A DNA stretch of 17,767 nt from Nitrososphaerota archaeon (lineage in GTDB: Archaea; Thermoproteota; Nitrososphaeria; Nitrososphaerales; UBA57). The position numbers were made by a program, and so were the translations under genes. This document shows positions 5,727 through 12,566 of the stretch, in pieces. Under the pieces are notes generated by a model, which was not told where the DNA came from, did not search any database, and saw nothing but the letters and a program-made list of their open reading frames with translations. The first letter of the stretch is position 1. Each line of letters starts with the position of its first letter. The stretch spans positions 1 to 17,767 of the forward strand of contig JACPBJ010000134.1 in the NCBI GenBank assembly GCA_016180375.1, read 5' to 3'.

Positions 5727-6906
5727 CCATATTTGGCTTTCGTATTCTAAGAACGACTGTTATCGCCGAAGATATCAAGAATACGACAAGCCCAGCGAGA
5801 AACAGTTCTCTAACTCCTGCTATCTCACCTACGTAGCCTCCCATCACATTTCCAACTGCAAGCCCTATGCTCAGCATCATACTGTAAAGTCCCAGAGCAG
5901 AGCCCCTCATCTCGCCTCTTACCCTGTCCCCTACAGCTGCGAGTACCGAAGGAACGAGTGCCGAAGCAAGGAATGCAAATACTCCAATCAATGGCAGATT
6001 GTCAAACCAATGAGGGTAGGTTAGAGATAGAATGGCTAAAAGCCCTGTCTGCCCTATTACACCTATCATGATGACACGCTCCCTACCGATCTTATCGGAA
6101 AGCCTTCCAAAACCTGTTGCCCCTATTCCTAACGCAGCAAGACCAGCTGCAGCCAAGAGACCTAATCTGCTAGCGCCAAAAAGTTCCTCCCTCGGGAAAA
6201 TCTTAGGCAGGAAGAAAGCCAGCCCAACTATCGTTGTAATGCCAAGCCAGATCGGGAGCAAAGACTTAGTTTGTTCATCGAGCCCTTTCAGGGGATTCAA
6301 CGATTTTGGTGTCTCGCTCTTAGGATGTTCAGGCTCTTTCACAAGAAACAGGGAGAATATAGCTGCGATGAAGATTAAAGCTCCAGTTGCTAGGAACGAA
6401 TAGCCTGGATTATCTTGGAATTGAAGTTCCAATCTGCCTCCAAGCAGGGCACCAGCCGCATAGCCAGCAATATTGGCGAAATCAAACAATCCCATACCCC
6501 CTCCTCTGTTTGATGTTTTTGTAAGATCAGTGATCATGGTCAGAGAGCCTATAGTTGTGGTCGCTGCTGCGAAGCCCATTGCAGCATGGGCAATCGCGAT
6601 TAGGCTTACATCATACGTCAGCCCTATCGATGCAGTAAGAATTGCCATCATGAACAGTCCCATGAGGAAAGGTTTCCTCCTTCCACTCTTGTCAAGGTAT
6701 CTTCCGACAGGAAGCGCTGAGCCAGCCTCGACCATGGGGTAAAGTGCAAGGACAATCCCAGCTAGGAATGGGCCAGCATGGACATAGGATGGGAAAATAA
6801 TGACGATAGCACCAAAGCCTATCCTTGTTAGAAATACCGAAAGGTAGAGAATACTAAGGTCTCCTATTAGGAGTTTTTTGCTAAGAACCTTCTGCTGTTC
6901 GAGCAC
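5707..6906 (-). CDS. Major facilitator superfamily transporter
   Basis: A 399-residue polytopic membrane protein with about 12 hydrophobic segments in two halves. The MFS motif A is present in the loop between helices 2 and 3 as 'GRYLDKSGRRKPFL', and again in the second half as 'GRLSDKIGRERVIMIG'. A longer charged loop near residues 190-210 separates the halves. The pattern resembles drug or metabolite exporters of the DHA1 type, but the substrate cannot be deduced. The start is a GTG at 6906, with a TATA-like TTTAAGA around 6931-6938 about 28 bases upstream. It appears to be a single transcription unit. Confidence 0.85.
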   Translation of the reverse strand: MLEQQKVLSKKLLIGDLSILYLSVFLTRIGFGAIVIIFPSYVHAGPFLAGIVLALYPMVEAGSALPVGRYLDKSGRRKPFLMGLFMMAILTASIGLTYDVSLIAIAHAAMGFAAATTTIGSLTMITDLTKTSNRGGGMGLFDFANIAGYAAGALLGGRLELQFQDNPGYSFLATGALIFIAAIFSLFLVKEPEHPKSETPKSLNPLKGLDEQTKSLLPIWLGITTIVGLAFFLPKIFPREELFGASRLGLLAAAGLAALGIGATGFGRLSDKIGRERVIMIGVIGQTGLLAILSLTYPHWFDNLPLIGVFAFLASALVPSVLAAVGDRVRGEMRGSALGLYSMMLSIGLAVGNVMGGYVGEIAGVRELFLAGLVVFLISSAITVVLRIRKPNMASRASL

Positions 6907-6975
6907 TATCTGCTTTAATTTCAGAGTCTTTCTTAAACTTGCCCTACTCTATACATCTTAGCTTGCAATAACAGG

Positions 6976-7305
6976 CTAGAAGATTTCCAGCCTGAGTGAC
7001 TTTATCTTGCCTTTGTCGTAGAAGAACCTTGCAGACGCCCTTACTATATCGGAGCTTCTTGGCTTGGAGTAAGTGTAAGCAACATACACCTCGCTGTCCC
7101 TGCCGTTGAAAGAAACTATTGTGGAATTGATGCCCTCTGCAGGAAGCTCGTTATAATATTGTTGAATTTGTGCTCCTTGGAACGCTCTATCCTTCTCATC
7201 CGTTAGCGTTGCATTTGGAATAAACATACCAACTATCTTTGCAATGTCCCTCTTTCTTACAGCGTCGAAATATTCATCAAGATTTTGCTTTGACCACTCG
7301 GGCAT
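6976..7305 (-). CDS. Soluble NTF2-like (SnoaL-type) protein
   Basis: A single NTF2-like domain of 109 residues. It begins 'LDEYFDAVRKRDIAKIVGMF' (first helices), continues with 'NATLTDEKDRAFQGAQIQQYYNEL', and ends in strands with 'ARFFYDKGKIKSLRLEIF'. Such domains form cone-shaped pockets and may be enzymes or ligand binders; no catalytic residues are evident. I chose the ATG at 7305 because a TATA-like GGTTAAATAC around 7331-7340 lies about 30 bases upstream and the domain starts right after it. An upstream in-frame ATG at 7380 would add 25 residues with no domain character. It is the second NTF2-like gene in the window, unlike the first in having no anchor. Confidence 0.7.
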   Translation of the reverse strand: MPEWSKQNLDEYFDAVRKRDIAKIVGMFIPNATLTDEKDRAFQGAQIQQYYNELPAEGINSTIVSFNGRDSEVYVAYTYSKPRSSDIVRASARFFYDKGKIKSLRLEIF

Positions 7306-7470
7306 ATAGGGAGCGCGCCTATGATAACTGGTATTTAACCCGATCTTGGATGCGAGCTCAGCACTCAAGATCCAGCTCATAAATCACTTGGGCTATTGTC
7401 TTCACGGCTCGCTTGCAAGAATTCATTAATACGTAAATAAAAGGTCTTTTGCAATATAGGAGAGGGGAAC

Positions 7471-7968
7471 ATGGTACACGTAGACACGAGTGCAAATCTA
7501 GAAGGCTTCCGCAGGTTTCTGATCAACAGTACCTGCCTAACCTTCATACCTGAGAGCTACATTGAGGACCACGAGGTATTCCCCGAGAAAGAAGGCGAGA
7601 CAGGCTCAATTTATGTTGAAGCGGCCGACAAAGTTACTCTAAAGAAGATTCGCGATATAACTTTCATCAATGCGAGGGATGTCTTGGGCATTATCTACAC
7701 TTCTAGAAGTGGGAATACTAAGCTGAAGTGGAGGCAAATCAGAGGGCGAATGGGCAAAGTTAACGGAGAAGCTTCGGCAAATTCGCTTGTGAATCTCATT
7801 ACTGCTGGAGTGATAACAGAGGAATATGCAGCGCAACTCGCTATGAGCGCTACACAACCTGCAGGTGAAGCTGGCGAAGCAGAAACTGCGGAAGAAGTTT
7901 CTGTTGTTACTGATGATAGCGATGTACCTGAGCAGGAAGAAATGACTCCGAAAGAGCCAGATTTCTAA
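7471..7968 (+). CDS. Unknown protein with acidic C-terminal tail
   Basis: A 165-residue protein I do not recognise. Residues 1-125 look like a compact domain with mixed strands and helices ('TLKKIRDITFINARDVLGIIYTS', 'KLKWRQIRGRMGK'). The last 40 residues are Ala/Glu/Asp/Pro-rich and probably disordered. No membrane segment or signal peptide is present. The ATG at 7471 is preceded by a purine-rich GGAGAGGGG at 7459-7467, one of the clearest Shine-Dalgarno-like sequences in the window. An AAATAAAA box near 7434-7441 would give a short leader. The 3' end overlaps the convergent acyl-CoA dehydrogenase gene by 4 bases. Confidence 0.65.
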   Translation: MVHVDTSANLEGFRRFLINSTCLTFIPESYIEDHEVFPEKEGETGSIYVEAADKVTLKKIRDITFINARDVLGIIYTSRSGNTKLKWRQIRGRMGKVNGEASANSLVNLITAGVITEEYAAQLAMSATQPAGEAGEAETAEEVSVVTDDSDVPEQEEMTPKEPDF

Positions 7969-9167
7969 CTCTCCTCAAGCATTGATTTAGCTTCTTTGTA
8001 GATCATTCGTCCCAGAGTAAGCCTCTGAATATCATTAGTTCCTTCATAAATCTTTGTAACCTGAATATCCCTCAGGAAACGCTCCATAGGATATTCCGTT
8101 GCAACTCCTGCAGAACCTCCAAGCTTTATTGCAACTAGTGCTGCCCTTTCACCTGCTTCCGTAGCAAACATCTTTGCCATGCTAGCTGCTGCCGAGAAAT
8201 CCTTCCCCTGATCCTTCAAGGTTGCCGCCCAATATGTAAGGAACCTAGCGCCATTAACCTCAGCCGAAACTTCACCGAGCATGAACTGAGGGCCTTGAAA
8301 CTCCAGTAATGGCTGACCAAACGCTATTCTCTGCGCTGTATATTTTGCTGCAGATTCAATTGCTGCCTGCCCTACTCCGACTCCCTGAGCCGCAACCTCT
8401 ATTCTCCCATGATCATAACAGTCCATTGCCACGTAGAATCCTTTACCCTCTTCTCCAAGCAAATTTTCTTGAGGTATTTCAGTGTCTTCCATGAGGAGCT
8501 CTACAGATTTTGATCCTCGGATACCAGTCTTGCCGATAGGCTTTCCAACTGTAAAGCCCTTAGTGCCTCTTTCAACAATGAATGCAGATATACCAAGCTG
8601 TCTCTTCTCTTTTGAAGGAGGGCTCGTTCTGGCAAATATCAGGAAAGTTTCGGCGATGTCTCCATTCGTGCAAAAGACCTTTGTCCCATTAAGAACCCAT
8701 TTGTCACCCTCTTTTCTTGCAGTGCTCTTGATGCCTGCAACGTCTGAGCCAGCAGCGGGCTCTGTCATTGCGTGAGCTCCTACCTTTTCCCCTTTGGCAA
8801 GCGGTATAAGGTACTTCTTCCTCTGCTCTTCGGTACCATGCACGTAGATGGGCATTGCAGCTAAAGTATGAGCAACAGGGATTACTGAAACTGCGCAGCT
8901 AATTCTTGCCAATTCCTCGACGACTATAGCCATGGAAAGATAATCCGCGCCGACTCCTCCAAGCTCTGGAGGGTAAGGAACTCCAAGAAATCCAAGATCA
9001 GCTATTTTCTTTATTATATCAGAAGGAATCTTATCCTCCTTGTCTATCTTATCTGCAATAGGAGCGATTTCATTCTCCGCAAATTCCCTCGCAACTTTCT
9101 GAATTTCTCTATGTTCATCCTTGAGCAGGATGGAGTATTCTGATGCGTTGGGACTGAGTATTCGCAT
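7965..9167 (-). CDS. Acyl-CoA dehydrogenase
   Basis: A 400-residue FAD flavoprotein that oxidises acyl-CoA to enoyl-CoA, as in fatty-acid or branched-chain amino-acid breakdown. It is full length for the family. Signatures include 'AMTEPAAGSDVAGIKSTA' (FAD and substrate region), 'VLNGTKVFCTNGDIAETFLIF', the 'QRIAFGQPLLEFQGPQFML' helix and 'ATEYPMERFLRDIQVTKIYEGTNDIQRL'. The Glu of YEGT, residue 375 in this numbering, matches the catalytic base. I chose the ATG at 9167 over an upstream GTG at 9191 because a TATA-like box lies about 29 bases before the ATG and overlaps the GTG. No electron-transfer flavoprotein or thiolase gene is nearby, so the pathway and chain length remain open. Confidence 0.9.
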   Translation of the reverse strand: MRILSPNASEYSILLKDEHREIQKVAREFAENEIAPIADKIDKEDKIPSDIIKKIADLGFLGVPYPPELGGVGADYLSMAIVVEELARISCAVSVIPVAHTLAAMPIYVHGTEEQRKKYLIPLAKGEKVGAHAMTEPAAGSDVAGIKSTARKEGDKWVLNGTKVFCTNGDIAETFLIFARTSPPSKEKRQLGISAFIVERGTKGFTVGKPIGKTGIRGSKSVELLMEDTEIPQENLLGEEGKGFYVAMDCYDHGRIEVAAQGVGVGQAAIESAAKYTAQRIAFGQPLLEFQGPQFMLGEVSAEVNGARFLTYWAATLKDQGKDFSAAASMAKMFATEAGERAALVAIKLGGSAGVATEYPMERFLRDIQVTKIYEGTNDIQRLTLGRMIYKEAKSMLEES

Positions 9168-9190
9168 ACCACTGGCGTGAAATTGCTGCA

Positions 9191-9202
9191 CTTTTAATAA
9201 TC
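9191..9202 (-). promoter_or_regulatory. TATA-like box of the acyl-CoA dehydrogenase gene
   Basis: On the minus strand this reads GATTATTAAAAG, centred about 29 bases before the ATG at 9167. It lies in the gap after the UPF0282 gene, so the dehydrogenase can be transcribed from its own promoter even though the two genes are only 45 bases apart. Confidence 0.55.
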
Positions 9203-9212
9203 TTTGGCATAT

Positions 9213-10190
9213 TCATACCGGAGGAAGAGTAACCATCTGCTTGGATGGACGAAGCTCCAGCCATTTTTTGAAATCCTCATCTGGAGGAAATTCATCGTAG
9301 AGCTGTTTTCTCTTCGCTTCCAGCAGGTTATTTCTTATTCCCATCGTTTCGGCTATAGTGTTCACTTTATTCCCCTCTTTTTTCGCCTCGTTCTTCAGTT
9401 TCTCGATAACATCTAGCCCATCCACATTTCTTAGAAGGTGGTGATCTACTATTACATGCTTAACATTCCCTACAATCTTTTCTAGGTTTCTCAAGCCATT
9501 GTCTATGATTTCTTGATCAACCTTCCAACCAGCGAGGTATAATGGAGGGCCGCTCAGAACTAGAATGTCAGGCTTCATTTCGAGAATAACCCTCAAAGCA
9601 TCTGCGGAGCCCGGTCCCTGAACATCTGCACAATGCATTATTGTCTTACCGTCATAGGAAATCGATGTTCCTATTACATAGCCAAGCTTGGTGTCATCGC
9701 CACCGTGATGGAGAGGAGCACTGAATACAACAGTAGTTCTGCCAAACTGATGTTTTGAATCATCTGCATAGATAATCTCCTTGCAGAAATCCTTTGATAT
9801 CTTCCCAAAGAGATACCCTCTTTTTCTTTGCGAGATGTTAATGTTTTTCCTGAATGCTTTAGCAAAGATAGTCTTTCCTCCATAGACTTCTCTTGCTTCT
9901 TCATAGGAGCTCCATGTCCATTTTGCGTCAACCTCCTTCCATGTGGCTATGTAGTGGTCAAAGTGGTAATGGGAAATTGTTACATAATCTGATTTCTTCG
10001 CAAATTGCTTTATGCGTTCCTTCGCCTCCTTGAGGGCTTTGTACTCCAGAGAATGTGGTAGCAGTCCAGCTCTCATGCCGAGTGCTGCCCCCGCGTCAAG
10101 CAGAATTCGAAGATCGGGAGTCTCTACATGCATCGCCATAGATCTGACTCCCAGAGATTCACCGCCAGCAAACTCGAACTTTATTCCCAA
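9213..10190 (-). CDS. UPF0282-type metallo-beta-lactamase fold protein
   Basis: A 325-residue protein of the archaeal UPF0282 group within the metallo-beta-lactamase fold, cytosolic hydrolases with a di-metal site. The metal motif H-x-H-x-D-H is seen as 'SHYHFDHY' (His74, His76, Asp78, His79). Further candidate ligands are in 'APLHHGGDD', 'MHCADVQGPGS' and 'VIVDHHLLRN'. The length is about that of the family. The biological substrate of UPF0282 proteins is not known to me. The start is a TTG at 10190, with no better in-frame ATG before the conserved first strand. A TATA-like box at 10214-10221, shared with the divergent gene, is centred about 27 bases upstream. Confidence 0.82.
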   Translation of the reverse strand: MGIKFEFAGGESLGVRSMAMHVETPDLRILLDAGAALGMRAGLLPHSLEYKALKEAKERIKQFAKKSDYVTISHYHFDHYIATWKEVDAKWTWSSYEEAREVYGGKTIFAKAFRKNINISQRKRGYLFGKISKDFCKEIIYADDSKHQFGRTTVVFSAPLHHGGDDTKLGYVIGTSISYDGKTIMHCADVQGPGSADALRVILEMKPDILVLSGPPLYLAGWKVDQEIIDNGLRNLEKIVGNVKHVIVDHHLLRNVDGLDVIEKLKNEAKKEGNKVNTIAETMGIRNNLLEAKRKQLYDEFPPDEDFKKWLELRPSKQMVTLPPV

Positions 10191-10213
10191 TTAACTGCTT
10201 GGATGTAGCTCAG

Positions 10214-10221
10214 AAATATAA
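10214..10221. promoter_or_regulatory. Shared bidirectional TATA box
   Basis: AAATATAA on the plus strand (TTATATTT on the minus strand) is centred at 10217.5. This is exactly midway between the TTG at 10190 (minus) and the ATG at 10245 (plus), 27.5 bases from each. No second TATA-like box is needed for either gene, so one near-palindromic box may drive both leaderless transcripts. Confidence 0.6.
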
Positions 10222-10244
10222 GCAGGGTATTAGCGGTTGGAGAT

Positions 10245-10586
10245 ATGGTCAAGGTCAGGGTTTTCAAGATAAGCAGCGTAAACGATCCAGAATCAGGCCA
10301 GCCAGGCAAACAGATCGAGCTCGTTGAAGTAAGATCAAGGGCGACTCCACCTTTTATCACTGGTGGCGGAGAGGATGAAGCGAAACTGGTAAAGGGCATT
10401 ATCGGGCAGTTTCAGCAGATGGGGCTCTTTCCCGCAGGCAGGGAAATCATGATTCCTAAAATAACTCTCTTTCTTACAGAGGATGAATATGATCTGCTTG
10501 GCGTAAGGTTTGAAGTCAACGACACCTTCGACTTACTGATGAAAGATGGTGCGTTTATGCTGAAGCGGTCGACAGAGGGAGTCTAG
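10245..10586 (+). CDS. Small beta-rich unknown protein, possibly arcadin-1-like
   Basis: A 113-residue soluble protein. The N-terminus 'MVKVRVFKISSVNDPESG' and 'IELVEVRSRA' suggest beta strands. 'ITLFLTEDEYDLLGVRFEVNDTFDLLM' near the end recalls the C-terminal part of arcadin-1, a small partner of the archaeal actin crenactin. This resemblance is from memory and weak; no actin gene is in the window. The ATG at 10245 has a TATA-like box at leaderless distance. It heads a likely operon with the two-helix membrane protein (23 bases downstream) and the GcvH-TusA fusion. Confidence 0.6.
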   Translation: MVKVRVFKISSVNDPESGQPGKQIELVEVRSRATPPFITGGGEDEAKLVKGIIGQFQQMGLFPAGREIMIPKITLFLTEDEYDLLGVRFEVNDTFDLLMKDGAFMLKRSTEGV

Positions 10587-10609
10587 TCGAAAATTAAATA
10601 TCACTTTGA

Positions 10610-10837
10610 ATGGAGGTAAAGGACGTGCGCGACACTAGCCTTACAAGCGATCTAATAAGATTCGTGGCCATGATAATGTTCCTTTTGGGACTTGTTGGGG
10701 TCGTTACTGGGGCTGTTGTAAGCTACCAGCAGCCACCATCGCCTATAGCAATGCCTACGCTTATAGGAGCATCAATCACGGCGCTCATCGGAACAATACT
10801 AGTAATCCTGATTAACACTGGGATTATTGGAGAATAA
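10610..10837 (+). CDS. Small two-helix membrane protein, unknown
   Basis: A protein of 75 residues with two hydrophobic segments, at about 17-40 and 50-72, joined by a short Pro/Gln-rich turn ('SYQQPPSPIAMP'). No family is recognised. The start is uncertain. The outer ATG at 10610 contains within its first codons a GGAGGT (10612-10617) placed 7 bases before an in-frame GTG at 10625. A TATA-like AAATTAAATA (10591-10600) also lies about 29 bases before that GTG. Both signals favour GTG and a 70-residue product. It sits between the arcadin-1-like gene and the GcvH-TusA fusion, 11 bases before the latter, and could tether that protein's function to the membrane (inference). Confidence 0.6.
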   Translation: MEVKDVRDTSLTSDLIRFVAMIMFLLGLVGVVTGAVVSYQQPPSPIAMPTLIGASITALIGTILVILINTGIIGE

Positions 10838-10848
10838 AGTCAGCGCAG

Positions 10849-11511
10849 ATGGAGATAGAACACTGTCAGTTTCCTGATGACCTGCTTTATGACGGTGACG
10901 GCTTTGTCTGGCTAAGGAAGGAAGGGCAGAACTTTGCTAGAGTTGGCATTACAAGCATCTATTCTGCACTTGCAGGTAAGCTCACAGCTGTAAGGTTCAA
11001 GGGCATCACAGAAATCGAAAAAGGGCGAGCGATATGTTCGATCGAAAGTCCGAGATACTTTGGCCTTGTGAAAGTTCCTATAAGCGGCAAAGTGGTAGAG
11101 GTAAATCCTGCGGTTGCCGAACAACCATGGTTAGCTAATGACTCACCATATGAAGATGGATGGTTAGCACTTTTGCAGATTTCACAACTTTCTGTTGATA
11201 AAAAAGATTTAGCAGATGTGAAGAGTGCGCAGGAGAAACTGCACTACAGAATCAAAGAGCTAAGAATAAAGTGCTTTGTTGCTTTCCCCGACCACCAGAT
11301 GTCTGAGATAGGAGTTGAGTGTGCCACGGTATTGGTGAAACTTAACGAATTGATGATGAAGATTCCTGTAGGGGATGTCATCCATATCGTTTCGGATGAT
11401 CCGACCGCGCCAATTGAAATGGCCAGATGGTCTGATCAGACAGGGCATACTTTAGTTGAGATGAGAAAAGAGGAGAACCTATACCATGCGATTGTAAGGA
11501 AGGCGAAATAA
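10849..11511 (+). CDS. GcvH-like / TusA-like fusion protein, no lipoyl lysine
   Basis: The 220 residues divide into two known folds. Residues 10-130 align with glycine cleavage H protein: 'GFVWLRKEGQNFARVGIT', 'EKGRAICSIES', 'VPISGKVVEVNPAVAEQPWL' and 'NDSPYEDGWL'. At the lipoylation site, where H proteins have E-S-V-K, this has Glu66-Ser67-Pro68-Arg69, so the attachment lysine is lost. Residues 138-218 resemble TusA, the small sulfur carrier: 'IGVECATVLVKLNELMMKIPVGDVIHIVSDDP' and 'MARWSDQTGHTLVEM'. Cys158 matches the active cysteine, but the usual C-P-x-P is C-A-T-V. A sulfur-transfer role with the facing rhodanese is plausible. It is probably the third gene of an operon. No glycine cleavage partners are nearby. 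Confidence 0.8.
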   Translation: MEIEHCQFPDDLLYDGDGFVWLRKEGQNFARVGITSIYSALAGKLTAVRFKGITEIEKGRAICSIESPRYFGLVKVPISGKVVEVNPAVAEQPWLANDSPYEDGWLALLQISQLSVDKKDLADVKSAQEKLHYRIKELRIKCFVAFPDHQMSEIGVECATVLVKLNELMMKIPVGDVIHIVSDDPTAPIEMARWSDQTGHTLVEMRKEENLYHAIVRKAK

Positions 11512-11552
11512 GGTTCTGTTAACTCTTCAGCTAATTTCAGGGTAATCCGCAT

Positions 11553-11598
11553 GTGCGCGCCCCTGCGCAAAATTAGTCTAGGGGGATGCAATATAAAG
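11553..11598. repeat. GC-rich hairpin element with 13-base TATA-like word, copy 1
   Basis: GTGCGCGCCCCTGCGCAAAA at 11553-11572 is followed by AGGGGG at 11580-11585, allowing CCCCT to pair with AGGGG. ATGCAATATAAAG at 11586-11598 follows directly; on the minus strand it reads CTTTATATTGCAT, a good archaeal TATA box. A related hairpin and the identical 13-base word occur at 17632-17734. The element lies between two convergent genes, so it may be a terminator or a small RNA unit. Confidence 0.45.
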
Positions 11599-11612
11599 AA
11601 ACTAAAGAAAGA

Positions 11613-12464
11613 TCACTTCTCTATGGGGTTCCTTACCATGTTGCCCCATTCAGTCCATGATCCATCATAATTCCTGACATCTGGATAACCGAGCAGGTAC
11701 TTTAGAACGAACCATGTGTGTGAAGACCTCTCTCCTATTCTGCAATAAGCTATCACGTGCTTGTCCTTTGTGACGCCTTTAGGTTCGTAGAGCTGCCTTA
11801 ATTCATCAACGGGCTTAAAAGTTCCATCTTCCCTTACAGCCTGCGACCATGGGATGTTAGCAGCCCCGGGAATGTGCCCTCCCCTTTGCGCGTGCTCGCT
11901 CGGATACTCTGGAGGAGCCAGAATCTCTCCGGTGAACTCCTTCGGACTTCTGACATCGACGAGCGCGCTGTTTTTCTTTCCTATCACATCCCTAACATCA
12001 GGGAGATACACTCTCAACTTTTCGTCTGGCTTTGATGCCTTGAAGTTACCTCTTGGGTATGTTGGGATGTCTTTTGTAATCGGCTTCTCTCCGTCTAGCC
12101 ACTTCTTCCTTCCTCCATTCATCATTTTGACATCCTTGTAGCCGTAGTACTTGAACGCCCAGAAGGCAAAGGCAGCGAACCAGTTGTTGTAGTCGCCGTA
12201 GAGCACCAATATTGTATCGTTGTTTACACCACTCCTTTGGAGCAGTTCTGTACATGCACCTTGGCTCAGAATATCTCTCCTTATAGGATCGTTGATGTCC
12301 TTCTTCCAGTCTATGAGCACGGCTCCCGGAATGTGACCTAAGTTATAATTCGCTACAGGATCGTAGTCTACTTCAGCAATTCTTGCCGTACCGTCCCTGT
12401 AATGCTGAGAAACCCAATTCGTATCAACCAAAACCTCTGGATGTGTATAACTGGACGCGCTCAT
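11613..12464 (-). CDS. Two-domain thiosulfate sulfurtransferase (rhodanese)
   Basis: A 283-residue enzyme with tandem rhodanese domains, transferring sulfane sulfur from thiosulfate or a similar donor to an acceptor thiol. The N-terminal inactive domain covers about 8-130. The C-terminal catalytic domain has 'VIAYCRIGERSSHTWFVL', with the active-site Cys at about 241 in the CRIGERS loop typical of CysA-type thiosulfate sulfurtransferases. 'VDVRSPKEFTGE' is the conserved entry motif. I chose the ATG at 12464 because a TATA-like box lies 27 bases upstream. The longer TTG-started frame to 12533 would translate that promoter into an Ile-rich pseudo-signal peptide. It faces the GcvH-TusA fusion convergently across 101 bases. 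Confidence 0.9.
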   Translation of the reverse strand: MSASSYTHPEVLVDTNWVSQHYRDGTARIAEVDYDPVANYNLGHIPGAVLIDWKKDINDPIRRDILSQGACTELLQRSGVNNDTILVLYGDYNNWFAAFAFWAFKYYGYKDVKMMNGGRKKWLDGEKPITKDIPTYPRGNFKASKPDEKLRVYLPDVRDVIGKKNSALVDVRSPKEFTGEILAPPEYPSEHAQRGGHIPGAANIPWSQAVREDGTFKPVDELRQLYEPKGVTKDKHVIAYCRIGERSSHTWFVLKYLLGYPDVRNYDGSWTEWGNMVRNPIEK

Positions 12465-12485
12465 AGGAGCGAAGCTGTTTTGGGG

Positions 12486-12496
12486 GCTTATAATTA
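12486..12496 (-). promoter_or_regulatory. TATA box of the rhodanese gene
   Basis: The minus strand reads TAATTATAAGC, centred 27 bases before the ATG at 12464, consistent with a leaderless message. Its presence decides the start codon of the rhodanese gene. Confidence 0.6.
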
Positions 12497-12566
12497 TTAC
12501 TATTGTTATAATTCCTATAGGAATAGGATACAAGGTTAATAGCCAATTATCCTTCGCAGTAACGTT

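Noticed and set aside
10610..10837. Possible membrane transporter subunit identity for the two-helix protein
   Set aside because: No family motif; only two hydrophobic segments can be supported.
11436..11552. Minus-strand 38-residue frame beginning 'MRITLKLAEELTEPYF' downstream of the TATA-like word at 11586-11598
   Set aside because: Most of it is antisense to the 3' end of the GcvH-TusA gene, it is short, and its start merely recalls MoaD-type proteins without the Gly-Gly end. Probably chance.
12465..12533. Possible signal peptide on the rhodanese (Ile-rich extension from a TTG)
   Set aside because: The extension contains a TATA box placed 27 bases before a good ATG, so it is better read as promoter DNA.
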